Below, in pieces: positions 33,768-43,314 of a stretch of DNA of 64,000 nucleotides (the first letter of the stretch is position 1; every line of letters begins with the position of its first letter). A program made the translations under genes and the position numbers. The notes below the pieces were generated by a model. It was not told the origin of the DNA. It was given only the letters and a program-made list of their open reading frames with translations, and searched no databases. Source of the stretch: Sphingomonas leidyi (lineage in GTDB: Bacteria; Pseudomonadota; Alphaproteobacteria; Sphingomonadales; Sphingomonadaceae); assembly GCF_011761945.1 (NCBI RefSeq), contig NZ_JAASQV010000008.1:1-64000 (forward strand), read 5' to 3'.

Positions 33768-34955
33768 TCACTTGTTCTTTGCCGCCCAGTCCTCGGCCTG
33801 CTTCAGCACGCGCAGCACGTTTCCGCTCCAGATCTTCTCGATATCGGTATCGGAGAAGCCCTCGCGGCGCAGGCGGGCGGTGATCTTCGGCAGGGCGGTG
33901 ATGTCCTCCATGCCGCGCACGCCGCCGCCGCCGTCCCAATCGGCGCCGATGCCGACATGGTCGACGCCCATCACTGCGATGCAGTGGAGCAGGCTCTTCA
34001 TGAACAGTTCGAAATCGGCCCCCCGATAGGGGTTGGTCGCGTCCGCCTTGGCCTTGTCGGCGATCAGTTGGCGCTGGTCGGCGGCCGAAAGCGCCCACCA
34101 GTCGTCCTGCCGGTCGGAGATCTTGTTGCGGGTCTCGTCATGGTCGCCCTCGACCAGATAGACGCTGTTCACCTGCAGCACGCCGCCCGCCTTGGCGAGC
34201 TTGCGCATGCGCTCGTCGTCCAGGTTGCGCGGATGGTTGAAGATCGCGCGAGGCCCCGAGTGCGAGGCGATGATCGGCACCTTGGAGAGCGCCAGCGCCT
34301 GGTCGAACACGTCGTCGGAGGAATGGCTGACGTCGATCAGCATGCCCAGCCGGTTCATCTCGGCCACCCATTGCTTGCCAAGGGGGGAGAGGCCGTTCCA
34401 CTGCTTCACCTTGTCGGTGGCGCTGTCGCCGAACTGGTTGTTGCGGAAATGGATCGGCCCGGCCATCCGCACGCCCTGGTCGTAATACCATTTGAGCAGG
34501 CTCAGGTCGGTGCCCAGCGGATAGCTGTTCTCGATCGACTGGAAGACGATGCGCTTGCCCGCCTTGGCGATGCGATGGGCATCCTCGGGGGTGGTGGCGA
34601 ACTCCATCTTGTCGGCATTGGCGGCCACGACGCGCTGGATCCACATCTCGCGCGTGAGCGCCGCGTTGCGCGCCTTGGCATAGCCTTCCGGCGTCAGCGG
34701 CCCCTGTCCGGTATAGATCACGAAGAAGCCGCCATCGAGCCCGCCCTGCTCCATGCGCGGCAGGTCGACCTGGCTCTTGTCGAAATCGCGGTCGTGCCAG
34801 CGATCGAACTTCCAGCCTGGATGCTCGAACAGCTCGGGCGTGTCGAGATGCGTGTCCAGCACCAGCATCTGGTCGTGCGCCAGCCGGTCGGCAGGGGTTG
34901 GCGTATCGCTATCCGGCCCGGACAGGGCGATGGCGAGCGCGAGCAAAGAGATCAT
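33768..34955 (-). CDS. M19 membrane dipeptidase-like enzyme
   Basis: This 395-residue protein has a short hydrophobic leader (residues 1-13) and a renal-dipeptidase fold. Zinc ligands are visible in D-T-H-L-D-T (His36, Asp38), the bridging Glu in S-I-E-N, and His in D-V-S-H-S-S and A-S-H-S-G-P-R. M19 enzymes cleave dipeptides and accept a D residue on the C-terminal side. That suits fragments such as L-Ala-D-Glu from muropeptides. The ATG overlaps the upstream serine hydrolase stop (ATGA), the third gene in an AmpG operon. The exact peptide is inferred. Confidence 0.92.
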   Translation of the reverse strand: MISLLALAIALSGPDSDTPTPADRLAHDQMLVLDTHLDTPELFEHPGWKFDRWHDRDFDKSQVDLPRMEQGGLDGGFFVIYTGQGPLTPEGYAKARNAALTREMWIQRVVAANADKMEFATTPEDAHRIAKAGKRIVFQSIENSYPLGTDLSLLKWYYDQGVRMAGPIHFRNNQFGDSATDKVKQWNGLSPLGKQWVAEMNRLGMLIDVSHSSDDVFDQALALSKVPIIASHSGPRAIFNHPRNLDDERMRKLAKAGGVLQVNSVYLVEGDHDETRNKISDRQDDWWALSAADQRQLIADKAKADATNPYRGADFELFMKSLLHCIAVMGVDHVGIGADWDGGGGVRGMEDITALPKITARLRREGFSDTDIEKIWSGNVLRVLKQAEDWAAKNK

Positions 34956-35956
34956 GGGGCCTCCCAGGCGTTGATGACGGCATCCCCCGTCGCGGGGCGC
35001 AGCACGAAGATGCCGCTGTCGAAATGGCGCGTCGGGTGGACGCGGTTGGTGAGCAGGGTCCAGGCGATGCCGCGCCCGAAGTCGATCCACAGCCCGGTGC
35101 CGGTGAAGCCGGTGTGCCCGATCGTCTCGTCCGAACAGGCCTGGCCGCCCGACCAGCCGGCGAACTTGCGTTCCCAGCCGCAGGTGCGGTGCGAATATTG
35201 CGGGGTGCGGATCGCTTCGAGCATCATCGGCGAGAAGCTGCCGGTGAGCACGCCCTGCGCGAAGTCGAGCACCCCGGCCACGGTGCCGAACAGCCCGGCA
35301 TGGCCGGTCTGCCCGCCCATCGCCGCGCAATTCTCGTCATGCACCTCGCCCTTGAGCACGCGGTTCCGCCACATGCACCGCTCGGTCGCCACGGCCGGCC
35401 CCGGCGGCGGGCCGTAGTGCAGGCCCGGGCCCAGCGGCCATTCGCCCAGCGCCTTGCCCGTCACGCGCTCGATCGCGATGCCGAGCAGCAGGAAGTTGAT
35501 GTCCGAATAGACCGGCTCGGGGATATGCTTCCATTCGCGCTGGAGCACGAAGGCGCGCAGCCGCTGCGGATCGTCGCCATAGGTGTAGATCGGCTCGACC
35601 GCGGGGAACAGCGTGCGGTGCGCCAGGCAGTCGCGGAACGTCAGGGTGCGCTCATAGGCGCCCGCCACGTCATATTGGCGCAGGTCCGGGATCGCGGTGG
35701 TCAGCGGGGCGTCGAGGTCGATCCGCCCCTCCTCGGCCAGGCGCAGGACCATCGTGGTCGTCGCCACCACCTTGGAGACCGAGGCGAGGTCGAACCAATG
35801 GTCGAGCGTCAGCGCCTCGGGCTCGGAGACGAGCGCGGCCATGCCGGCGTGCGTCACCCAGCGCCGCCCGTCCGCCGCCACCACGCCCAGCGTGGCGCCG
35901 GGGATGCGTCCGGCGGCCACCGCTTCGGCGGCGGGGGCGAAGGCTGTGTCGATCAT
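34952..35956 (-). CDS. Beta-lactamase-fold serine hydrolase
   Basis: This 334-residue protein has the class C beta-lactamase/PBP-like fold, with S-V-S-K at 59-62 as the catalytic Ser-x-x-Lys and a Y-S-D motif as the second signature. The third motif is probably H-T-G. There is no obvious signal peptide, so it may be cytoplasmic. It is joined by ATGA overlaps to ampG before it and the M19 dipeptidase after it. Small serine hydrolases next to AmpG are thought to act on muropeptides or their stem peptides, for instance as L,D- or D,D-peptidases or amidases. A true beta-lactamase role is less likely. Confidence 0.85.
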   Translation of the reverse strand: MIDTAFAPAAEAVAAGRIPGATLGVVAADGRRWVTHAGMAALVSEPEALTLDHWFDLASVSKVVATTTMVLRLAEEGRIDLDAPLTTAIPDLRQYDVAGAYERTLTFRDCLAHRTLFPAVEPIYTYGDDPQRLRAFVLQREWKHIPEPVYSDINFLLLGIAIERVTGKALGEWPLGPGLHYGPPPGPAVATERCMWRNRVLKGEVHDENCAAMGGQTGHAGLFGTVAGVLDFAQGVLTGSFSPMMLEAIRTPQYSHRTCGWERKFAGWSGGQACSDETIGHTGFTGTGLWIDFGRGIAWTLLTNRVHPTRHFDSGIFVLRPATGDAVINAWEAP

Positions 35957-37500
35957 GCCGCCACCGCCTCGCCGTCGGGCCGGGGCTTCGCCCGTACGAT
36001 GAACGGCACGAAGACCAGCGCCGCGACGCTCATCGTGCCGGCCATGATGAAGAAGCCGTCATAGCCGATCGCCTTCTGGAACACGCCCGAAAGGCCGGCG
36101 AGCAGCCTGGGGATCAGGAAGGCGAGGCCGGAGAGCAGCGCGTATTGCGTGCCCGGGAAGCGCGGGTTCACCAGCAGGGACAGGTAGACGACGAACACCG
36201 CTCCCTCGAAACCGTGCCCGAACTGGTCGAGCGCCATGGCGAGGTACAGGTCGAAATCGCCCGCCGTCACCTGCACGCCGAGGAGCGAGAACCAGACCGG
36301 TCCGCCCGGCGCCTGATAGGCGAGCCAGGCGAAGATCCAGTTGCTGAGCGCCGACATGATCGCGCCGACCACCAATGCCCAGCCCATCGGCGCCTTGGCC
36401 GCCAGCCAGCCGCCCAGCGCCACGCCGAGCATGGACGAGAGCAGTGCCACCGCGCCATCGGCGACCGCGATGGCCTCCAGACTGTAGCCCAGCGCGTTGA
36501 ACAGCGGATGCGAGAGGGTGAGCGCCATCACGTCGCCCATGCGATAGACCGAGACGAACAAGAGGATCGGGATCACCACCAGCCCATAGCGCCAGGCGAC
36601 ATTGAGATAGGGGGCGAGCCCCGAGGTGGTGAGCAGCCGGTGGCTCGGCGGGAGATTCCTGATCCACGGCACCGCCGCGCCCAGCGCGACGAAGGGCAGC
36701 AGCGCAACCGCGAATACCCAGTATTTGACGATGTCCGGATTATCGAGCCCGACCGACCCCATCGCGGCAAGCAGCGCCCAGCCAACCGCGGCGGTGACCA
36801 CGAGGCTCCCGCCGAGCACCACCGCGCTGGCGAGGATGCCGGTGACGAGCGCCGTGCCGCGCCCGCCGCCATGCGCGGGATCGGGCCGCATGCAGGCGAG
36901 GATGGGGAAGGGGAGGAAGGCGGCCGCCGCGATCACCAGATAGGCAGTGGTCCAGTCGCTCTTCGCCGCGATGTAGATCGCGCCGCTGCCGGCCGCGACC
37001 ATGGCGCTGCGATAGCCCCACAGGTTCGCCGCCACCATCGGGCCCTGCTCCTCCTGGGTCGGCGCCAGCTCGATGCGCCAGGCATCGGCGGCGACTTCCA
37101 GCGTAGTGGTCCAGAAGGCGAGCAGCACCGCGAACAGCGCGGTGACTTGCAGATTGGCATCGGACGAGGTGAGCGCCATCGCCACGGTCGAGAGGAAGAT
37201 GCCCAGTTGCGACAGCATGATCCAGCCGCGCCGCTTGCCCCAGAAGCGGCCGAAGCCCGGCACGTCATATTTGTCGAGCAGCGGCGCCCAGGCGAACTTG
37301 AAGGTTGGCAGCAGCGCCACCCAGGCGAAGAAGCCCACCGTCACGATGTCCACGCCGTGCTTGGCCAGCCGCAGCAGCAGCACGGCGTTGAACATGTAGA
37401 AGGGCAGGCCGGCGGCGAAACCGAGCAGCAGGTACAGCGCCAGCCGGCCGAAACCCGGGCGGATCGCCGGTGCCGCGGAAAGACTCGGCGCGTCAGTCAC
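35953..37500 (-). CDS. ampG: AmpG-like muropeptide permease
   Basis: This 515-residue major-facilitator protein has about 12-14 transmembrane segments. Its first helix region (L-L-L-G-F-A-A-G-L-P-F) and the loop W-A-P-L-L-D-K-Y are typical of AmpG. The permease imports GlcNAc-anhydroMurNAc peptides made during wall turnover, for recycling or as signals. It is the first gene of a coupled operon with a serine hydrolase and an M19 dipeptidase, so the imported stem peptide is probably cut at once. Length and helix count are normal for the family. Confidence 0.92.
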   Translation of the reverse strand: MTDAPSLSAAPAIRPGFGRLALYLLLGFAAGLPFYMFNAVLLLRLAKHGVDIVTVGFFAWVALLPTFKFAWAPLLDKYDVPGFGRFWGKRRGWIMLSQLGIFLSTVAMALTSSDANLQVTALFAVLLAFWTTTLEVAADAWRIELAPTQEEQGPMVAANLWGYRSAMVAAGSGAIYIAAKSDWTTAYLVIAAAAFLPFPILACMRPDPAHGGGRGTALVTGILASAVVLGGSLVVTAAVGWALLAAMGSVGLDNPDIVKYWVFAVALLPFVALGAAVPWIRNLPPSHRLLTTSGLAPYLNVAWRYGLVVIPILLFVSVYRMGDVMALTLSHPLFNALGYSLEAIAVADGAVALLSSMLGVALGGWLAAKAPMGWALVVGAIMSALSNWIFAWLAYQAPGGPVWFSLLGVQVTAGDFDLYLAMALDQFGHGFEGAVFVVYLSLLVNPRFPGTQYALLSGLAFLIPRLLAGLSGVFQKAIGYDGFFIMAGTMSVAALVFVPFIVRAKPRPDGEAVAA

Positions 37501-37761
37501 GCGGCACCGGACGGTCGAAATGCGGCATCAAGGGTTCCCCTGGGGCTGGTTTCCCTAACGCTCGGCCGGGGCGGGCACGCAGTCAATGGCCAGTCTGGCA
37601 GGCTTGTGTTGCAGTCCTGTCACGTTTTCGCAGGCAATTGTCACATTTGATGCCCCGGGGTTATGGCGCGGGGAACAGAAACTATGGCGCGCCGCAACAT
37701 TCTTGGTACCTAATGCCCTTTCACCGCGCGGGATATTGCGGGCTTCAGGGGGTTTTAGGAA

Positions 37762-40761
37762 ATGATCGAAGCAACGGCGTTTAGGAAGGCTCTGGCCAGC
37801 AGCACGGCTTTCGCGGCCATGGCGATCGCGCTGCCGGCCTGGGCGCAGGCCAGCGATCCGCAGACGCCGCAGGCGGCCGCCCAGGCGGCGCCCGCCGAGG
37901 AAGGCGAGATCCTCGTCACCGGCACGCGCATCCGCCGCGACGGCTTCCAGGCCCCGACGCCGCTCACCGTGCTGACGCAGCAGGACATCCAGAACACGTC
38001 GCCGACGAACAACATCGCCGACTTCGTCAACCAGATGCCGCAGCTCGCCGGCTCGACCAAGCCGGCCAATTCGCGCCTCAACCTGTCCAACGGCTCGGCG
38101 GGCATCAATGCGCTCAACATGCGCAACCTGGGCGAGGGCCGCGTGCTCGTCCTGCTCGACGGCCGCCGCTCGGTCGGCTCGACCATCTATGGCTGGGTCG
38201 ACATCAACACGATCCCGCAGGCGCTGGTCGATCGCGTCGAGGTCGTCACCGGCGGCGCTTCGTCGGCCTATGGCTCGGACGCCGTCTCGGGCGTGGTGAA
38301 CTTCATCCTCAACAAGAAGCTCGAGGGCCTGAAGATCGAGGCGGATTCGGGCATCACCACCTATGGCGACGGCGGCAATTATTCGGCCAGCATCGCGGGC
38401 GGAAAGTCGTTCGCCGGCGGCCGCGGCCACATCCTGCTCAGCGCCAATATCGCGCACCAGGACGGCATCTTCGAGGTCGGCGACGACCGCGAGTGGAATC
38501 ATACGGGCTATGTACGCATCCAGGATCCCAACTGGACGAGCGCCAGCACCACGCCGCAGTTCATCACCACCCGGCGCCAGATCGGCGCGGCGAACTCGAC
38601 GCCCGGCGGCCTCATCACCGGCTCGGCCGGCGGCAGCGCGAACGCCCTGCGCGGCCTGTATTTCGGCTATGGCGGGGCGGTGAACACCTTCGACTATGGC
38701 AGCTTCACCTATCCGGCGTTCACGCGGGCGTCCGGGTCTTCGGCGCCCAGCCTCGTCCAGGGCGGGTCCTGGCAGGTCAACGATTCCGGCACGCGCATCG
38801 GCCTGATGCCGAAGGATGATCGCTGGGGTGTCTTCGGGCGGCTGAGCTATGAGGTGGCGGACGGCGTCGAACTCTTCGCCGAAGGGTCGTACAACCGGCA
38901 GAAGGTGTTCTTCAACGCGGGCCCGAACCTGTCGACCGGCATCGCGATCAACACCACCGGCTGCACCACCGTTCCCGTCCCCGTGACCTGCAACGCCTTC
39001 GCGCTGCAGTCGCTCGGCGCGGCGCGCCTTGCCGGCGTCACCGGCATCACGCTGGCGACCACCGCCGCCGACCTGCCGTTCCGCGCGATCGCCAACGAGC
39101 GCAAGGTACAGCGCTACGTCGTCGGCGCCGAGGGCAGTTTCGAAGCGTTCGGCAGGCCCGCGCACTGGGACGTCTATGCCCAATATGGCCGTTCCGAGCT
39201 GCGCGAGCAGCTCCGCAACATCATGAACCTGACCCGCATGGCCAATGCCACCAACGCCGCCTTCGCGCCGGCGGGCAATGCGCGCGGCTATACGGTCGGT
39301 TCGATCCAGTGCCTGATCAACGTCGATGCCATCTCGACCAACGACGATCCGAACTGCGTGCCGCTGAACCGCATGGGCGTGGGCGTCGCCAGCCAGGATG
39401 CGATCAACTATGTGCTCGGCAACCCGTATCGCGATCAGGTGATGGAGCAGTTCGTCGCGGGCACCAACTGGTCGGTCACGCCGTTCGCCACCTGGGCGGG
39501 CGACGTCAGCGTCTCCGTCGGCGGCGAGGTCCGCAAGGAGAAGATCCGCGGCACCGTGCCGAAGGAATACCAGCCGATCGTGACCACCACCGGCACGACC
39601 AACGCATGGTCGGTCGGCAACTATCTGCCCTTCACCGGCGAGTATAGCGTCAAGGAAGCCTATCTCGAGACGGTGATCCCGCTGGGCTTCGGCCTCGAGT
39701 TCAACGGTGCGGTCCGGGCGACCGACTATTCCAACTCGGGCTATGTCACCACCTGGAAGCTGGGCGCGACCTGGGCGCCGATCCCGGACATCCGCTTCCG
39801 CGTGACGCGTTCGCGCGACATCCGTGCGCCCAACCTGAACGAGCTGTATCAGGCCGGCACCGCCAACAGCGATTCGGTGCGCAATCCGAAATACACTTCG
39901 GACGGCCTGAACGGCCCGGCGACCTGGGGCTATTCGGGCCTGACCACGGGCAATCCGAACCTGCTTCCGGAAGTCGCCAATTCGTGGAACATCGGCGCGG
40001 TGATGTCGCCGCGCCTCCTGCCGGGCTTCACCGCATCGGTCGATTATTTCCGCATCGATCTGGCGGGTGCGATCGACTCGATCTCCGCGCAGGAAACCGT
40101 CAATCGCTGCTCCGACGGCAATGCCATCTATTGCGCGGCCATCACCAACGATCCGGTCCGCTCGCTGCCGGGTGCGCCGTATCTGCTGATCCGCACCCAG
40201 CCGTTCAACTTCGTGCGCAAGCTGGTGCGCGGCATCGATTTCGACGCGGCCTACCGGATCCCGCTGGGCGCCGCGAGCACCTTCACGCTGAAGGGCGTGG
40301 CGACGCGCTATATCGAGAACCTCTCCGATACCGGCATCGCCGGGAGCGTGGCGGTGAACACCGTCGGCGCGAACGGTGGCCAGGCCAGCACGCCGACCTG
40401 GATCTTCCGCGGCAGCGCGACCTATGAGACCCAGACCTTCTCGGCCACCGTCACCGGCCGCGGCGTCAGCGCGGGCAAATATGTCGCCAACGGTATCGAG
40501 TGCACCAGCGGCTGCCCGGTTTCGACCACCAATTTCCCGACCTATGACAACAACCGCGTCTCGGGCCTGTTCTACGTCGATCTCAACCTGACGCAGACCG
40601 TGCCCTTCGGCGGGAACCAGGCGCAGTTCTTCGTCAACGTCACCAACCTGTTCAACCGCTGGCCGCTGCTGGTGCCGGAGACCGGCATGGCGGCGAACAC
40701 CACCTATTCGGATATGCTCGGCCGCCAGTTCCGCGCCGGCATCCGCATCAGCCTGAAGTAA
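37762..40761 (+). CDS. TonB-dependent receptor
   Basis: This 999-residue outer-membrane receptor has a signal peptide (cleavage near A-W-A-Q, residue 28), a TonB-box-like E-I-L-V-T-G-T-R-I, a plug domain (about 55-190) with S-S-A-Y-G-S-D-A-V-S-G-V-V-N-F-I-L-N-K, and a barrel ending in an aromatic or hydrophobic strand, I-R-I-S-L-K. It resembles the large sphingomonad receptors used for peptides or plant-derived compounds more than siderophore receptors. The ligand is unknown. A 261-bp upstream gap follows the divergent ampG operon. A strong hairpin begins 4 bp after the stop. Confidence 0.9.
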   Translation: MIEATAFRKALASSTAFAAMAIALPAWAQASDPQTPQAAAQAAPAEEGEILVTGTRIRRDGFQAPTPLTVLTQQDIQNTSPTNNIADFVNQMPQLAGSTKPANSRLNLSNGSAGINALNMRNLGEGRVLVLLDGRRSVGSTIYGWVDINTIPQALVDRVEVVTGGASSAYGSDAVSGVVNFILNKKLEGLKIEADSGITTYGDGGNYSASIAGGKSFAGGRGHILLSANIAHQDGIFEVGDDREWNHTGYVRIQDPNWTSASTTPQFITTRRQIGAANSTPGGLITGSAGGSANALRGLYFGYGGAVNTFDYGSFTYPAFTRASGSSAPSLVQGGSWQVNDSGTRIGLMPKDDRWGVFGRLSYEVADGVELFAEGSYNRQKVFFNAGPNLSTGIAINTTGCTTVPVPVTCNAFALQSLGAARLAGVTGITLATTAADLPFRAIANERKVQRYVVGAEGSFEAFGRPAHWDVYAQYGRSELREQLRNIMNLTRMANATNAAFAPAGNARGYTVGSIQCLINVDAISTNDDPNCVPLNRMGVGVASQDAINYVLGNPYRDQVMEQFVAGTNWSVTPFATWAGDVSVSVGGEVRKEKIRGTVPKEYQPIVTTTGTTNAWSVGNYLPFTGEYSVKEAYLETVIPLGFGLEFNGAVRATDYSNSGYVTTWKLGATWAPIPDIRFRVTRSRDIRAPNLNELYQAGTANSDSVRNPKYTSDGLNGPATWGYSGLTTGNPNLLPEVANSWNIGAVMSPRLLPGFTASVDYFRIDLAGAIDSISAQETVNRCSDGNAIYCAAITNDPVRSLPGAPYLLIRTQPFNFVRKLVRGIDFDAAYRIPLGAASTFTLKGVATRYIENLSDTGIAGSVAVNTVGANGGQASTPTWIFRGSATYETQTFSATVTGRGVSAGKYVANGIECTSGCPVSTTNFPTYDNNRVSGLFYVDLNLTQTVPFGGNQAQFFVNVTNLFNRWPLLVPETGMAANTTYSDMLGRQFRAGIRISLK

Positions 40762-40765
40762 TCGG

Positions 40766-40801
40766 CATGCCGGCTCCATCCCTGGCGATGGGGCCGGCAT
40801 G
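40766..40801 (+). terminator. Strong hairpin overlapping the next start codon
   Basis: Bases 40766-40780 pair with 40787-40801 in a 15-bp stem with one G-U pair and a six-base loop. The hairpin begins 4 bp after the TonB receptor stop and its last three bases are the ATG of the next gene. No T run follows. It may reduce read-through or hide the start codon. Confidence 0.65.
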
Positions 40802-41968
40802 ATCGCCGCGGCGCTTCTGCTGGCCGCGGCATCGGATCCGGTCGCCGCGGTCCGGATAACGTTCAATGCGAGGGGAGAAATGTCGGTCAGCGCGAAAGGG
40901 CTGGCCGACATTTCCGCATCCAGGCCCGTCACTGCCGACGATCCCGTGCGGATCGCTTCCATCTCCAAGCTGGTCGTCGCGATCGGCGTGATGCGGCTGG
41001 TCGAGCAGGGCAGGCTCGATCTCGATGCCGATGTCTCGCGCTGGCTCGGCTGGAGGCTGCGCAATCCGGCCTTTCCCGATGCGCCGATCAGCTTGCGCCT
41101 GCTGCTCTCGCATCGCTCCAGCCTCACCGATCGGGTCGACTATGTCCTGCCTCTCGATGCGGACATGCGCGCGGTGCTGGCGGATCCGAAGGCCTGGGAC
41201 GCCGGCCATGCCCCCGGCAGCTGGTGGGCCTATACCAACTTCAACTTCCCGGTGATCGCCGCCGTGATGGAGCGCGCCACCGGCGAGCGGTTCGACCGGC
41301 TGATGGATCGTCTGGTCCTGGCGCCGATGAAGCTCGATGCCTGCTACAACTGGGCGAGCTGCAAGCCGGGGATCGCCGCCCGCGCCGTCGTCCAGTATCG
41401 CGGGCGCGTCGCCGCCAAGGACGACAATCACGGCGCGGCGCCGGCATGTCCGGTTACCCCGGCGCGGGACGGCGGCTGCAGCCTGGCCGCCTGGCGCCCG
41501 GGCATCAATGGCGCGATCTTCTCGCCCCAGGGCGGGTTGCGCATCTCGGCGCGGGGACTGGCGCGGATCGGCCGCATGTTCCTCGGCGAGGGCAGGCTCG
41601 ACGGCGCGCGCATCCTGCGCCCCGCGTCGGTCCGCATCCTGGAGACGCCGCTCTGGACCTGGGACGGCCATAACGGCGATGTCGGCGGCGACATCTCGGT
41701 CGCGGTGCCCAGCGCCGGCGCCACCTGCGGCTACGGCCTCGCGGTGATGTTCACTGCCACCGGCGCGCCGGGATGCCGCGACGATCCGTTCGGCGACGGC
41801 CGCCGGCGCCTCGGCCATTCGGGGGATGCCTATGGCCTCAAATCGGGCCTGTGGATCGATCGCGCCGCCGGCACCGGCGTCGCCTATTTCGCCACCGATG
41901 TTCCGGATGTGCCGGGGAAACGATCGGCCTATACGCCGACGGAGGAATCGCTCGCCCATCCGGAGTAG
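40799..41968 (+). CDS. Exported beta-lactamase-fold serine hydrolase
   Basis: This 389-residue protein has a short hydrophobic leader and a class C beta-lactamase/esterase fold, with S-I-S-K at 54-57 and a Y-T-N-F-N-F second motif. H-S-G-D is the likely third motif. Four or more cysteines in the second half (C-Y-N-W-A-S-C, C-P-V, C-S-L) suggest disulfides, as expected for a periplasmic protein. The start at 40799 lies inside a hairpin; the next Met at 40880 has a purine-rich AGGGGAG just before it but would remove the leader. It is followed closely by a threonine synthase gene. The substrate is unknown. Confidence 0.83.
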   Translation: MIAAALLLAAASDPVAAVRITFNARGEMSVSAKGLADISASRPVTADDPVRIASISKLVVAIGVMRLVEQGRLDLDADVSRWLGWRLRNPAFPDAPISLRLLLSHRSSLTDRVDYVLPLDADMRAVLADPKAWDAGHAPGSWWAYTNFNFPVIAAVMERATGERFDRLMDRLVLAPMKLDACYNWASCKPGIAARAVVQYRGRVAAKDDNHGAAPACPVTPARDGGCSLAAWRPGINGAIFSPQGGLRISARGLARIGRMFLGEGRLDGARILRPASVRILETPLWTWDGHNGDVGGDISVAVPSAGATCGYGLAVMFTATGAPGCRDDPFGDGRRRLGHSGDAYGLKSGLWIDRAAGTGVAYFATDVPDVPGKRSAYTPTEESLAHPE

Positions 41969-41972
41969 CATC

Positions 41973-43214
41973 TTGCGCCACGACGCCAATCTGACGACCG
42001 ACCGTCCCACCTTCGTCACCCATCTCGAATGCTCGATGACCGGCGAGCGCTACGAGGCGGACCAGTTGCACGGCCTTTCCCGCGCCGGCCGGCCGCTGCT
42101 GGTGCGCTACGATCTCGCGGGCGTGCAGGCCGCGCTGCCGAGGGAAGCGCTCGCCGGCCGCCCCGCCGGCCTGTGGAAGTATCGCGAGCTGCTTCCCGTC
42201 CGCCGGACGGAGAATCTGGTCAGCCTGGGCGAGATCGCCACGCCGATCCTCCCGCTCGACCGGCTGGCGCGCGAGGCCGGTGCGGCGCATCTCTGGGTCA
42301 AGGACGAGGGGCGCCTGCCCACCGGCTCGTTCAAGGCGCGCGGGCTCGTCATGGCGATCGCCATGGCGAAGGAACTGGGCGTCTCCACCATCGCGATGCC
42401 GACCAACGGCAATGCCGGTGCGGCGGCGGCGGCCTATGCCAGCCGGGTGGGCATCGAGTCGGTGATCTTCTGCCCGGCGGACACGCCCGAGGTGAACGTG
42501 CGCGAGATCGCCGCGCAGGGCGCGCGCGTCTACCGCGTCAACGGGCTGATCGACGATTGCGGCAAGCTGGTGGGCCGGGGGGCGAAGGAGCGGGGGTGGT
42601 TCGATCTCTCCACGCTCAAGGAGCCCTATCGCATCGAAGGCAAGAAGACGATGGGCCTCGAGCTGGCCGAGCAGCTCGACTGGGAGCTGCCCGACGCGAT
42701 CTTCTATCCCACGGGCGGCGGCACCGGCCTGATCGGCATGTGGAAGGCCTTTGCCGAAATGGAGGCGCTGGGCTGGATCGGCGCGAAGCGCCCGCGGATG
42801 ATCGCGGTGCAGGCCGAAGGCTGCGCGCCGATGGTCCGCGCCTTCGAGGCGGGCGAGCGCCATGCGACCCGGTGGGAGGATGCGCACACCATCGCGATGG
42901 GCATTCGCGTGCCGCAGGCGGTGGGCGATTTCCTGATCCTCGACGCCGTCCGGGAAAGCGGCGGCGTGGCGATGGCGGTGAGCGACGAGAGCATCGCCCG
43001 GGCAGTCGACGATGCCGCGCGCCAGGATGGGCTGCTGCTCTGCCCGGAAGGCGGCGCGACGCTGGCGGCATGGCGCAAGGCGCTGGCCGAGGGGCTGGTC
43101 TCGCCGGAGGAGAAGGTGGTGCTGTTCAACTGCGCGACGGGGCTGAAATATCCGCTCGCCGATCAGTCGAAGATGCTCGACAAGGATGGGCCGATCGATT
43201 TCGGAGCGCTCTAG
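41973..43214 (+). CDS. thrC: Threonine synthase
   Basis: This 413-residue pyridoxal-phosphate enzyme has the cofactor lysine in T-G-S-F-K-A-R-G-L, the phosphate loop in P-T-G-G-G-T-G and the N-terminal T-H-L-E-C-S-M-T-G-E-R-Y-E signature shared by archaeal- and plant-type threonine synthases. It converts O-phosphohomoserine to threonine. The TTG at 41973 is chosen because it keeps the T-H-L-E-C-S segment, follows the hydrolase stop by 4 bp and has GGAG 7 bp upstream. A later Met at the M-T-G-E-R position would remove conserved residues. Isolated copies like this can also be paralogues with other substrates. Confidence 0.85.
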   Translation: MRHDANLTTDRPTFVTHLECSMTGERYEADQLHGLSRAGRPLLVRYDLAGVQAALPREALAGRPAGLWKYRELLPVRRTENLVSLGEIATPILPLDRLAREAGAAHLWVKDEGRLPTGSFKARGLVMAIAMAKELGVSTIAMPTNGNAGAAAAAYASRVGIESVIFCPADTPEVNVREIAAQGARVYRVNGLIDDCGKLVGRGAKERGWFDLSTLKEPYRIEGKKTMGLELAEQLDWELPDAIFYPTGGGTGLIGMWKAFAEMEALGWIGAKRPRMIAVQAEGCAPMVRAFEAGERHATRWEDAHTIAMGIRVPQAVGDFLILDAVRESGGVAMAVSDESIARAVDDAARQDGLLLCPEGGATLAAWRKALAEGLVSPEEKVVLFNCATGLKYPLADQSKMLDKDGPIDFGAL

Positions 43215-43247
43215 GTCGAGAGCCCAGGCAAGTATCTGATCTTCCTT

Positions 43248-43275
43248 CGTCATTCCCGCGCAGGCGGGAATGACG
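43248..43275. repeat. REP-like 28-bp palindromic element
   Basis: A perfect 12-bp stem (43248-43259 with 43264-43275) closes on the tetraloop GCAG. A near-identical element is at 51026-51053. It lies between the convergent threonine synthase and AlkB genes. Confidence 0.8.
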
Positions 43276-43314
43276 AGAGAGGGAATTGCGCTTCCGGCCC
43301 GGCTCCCCTCCCTT

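Noticed and set aside
34952..35956. Antibiotic resistance beta-lactamase
   Set aside because: The protein has the fold motifs but no signal peptide, and its coupling to ampG and a dipeptidase fits wall-peptide hydrolysis better.
37555..41127. 1190-codon open frame on the minus strand
   Set aside because: It is antisense to the clear TonB receptor at 37762-40761 and has no domain signature.
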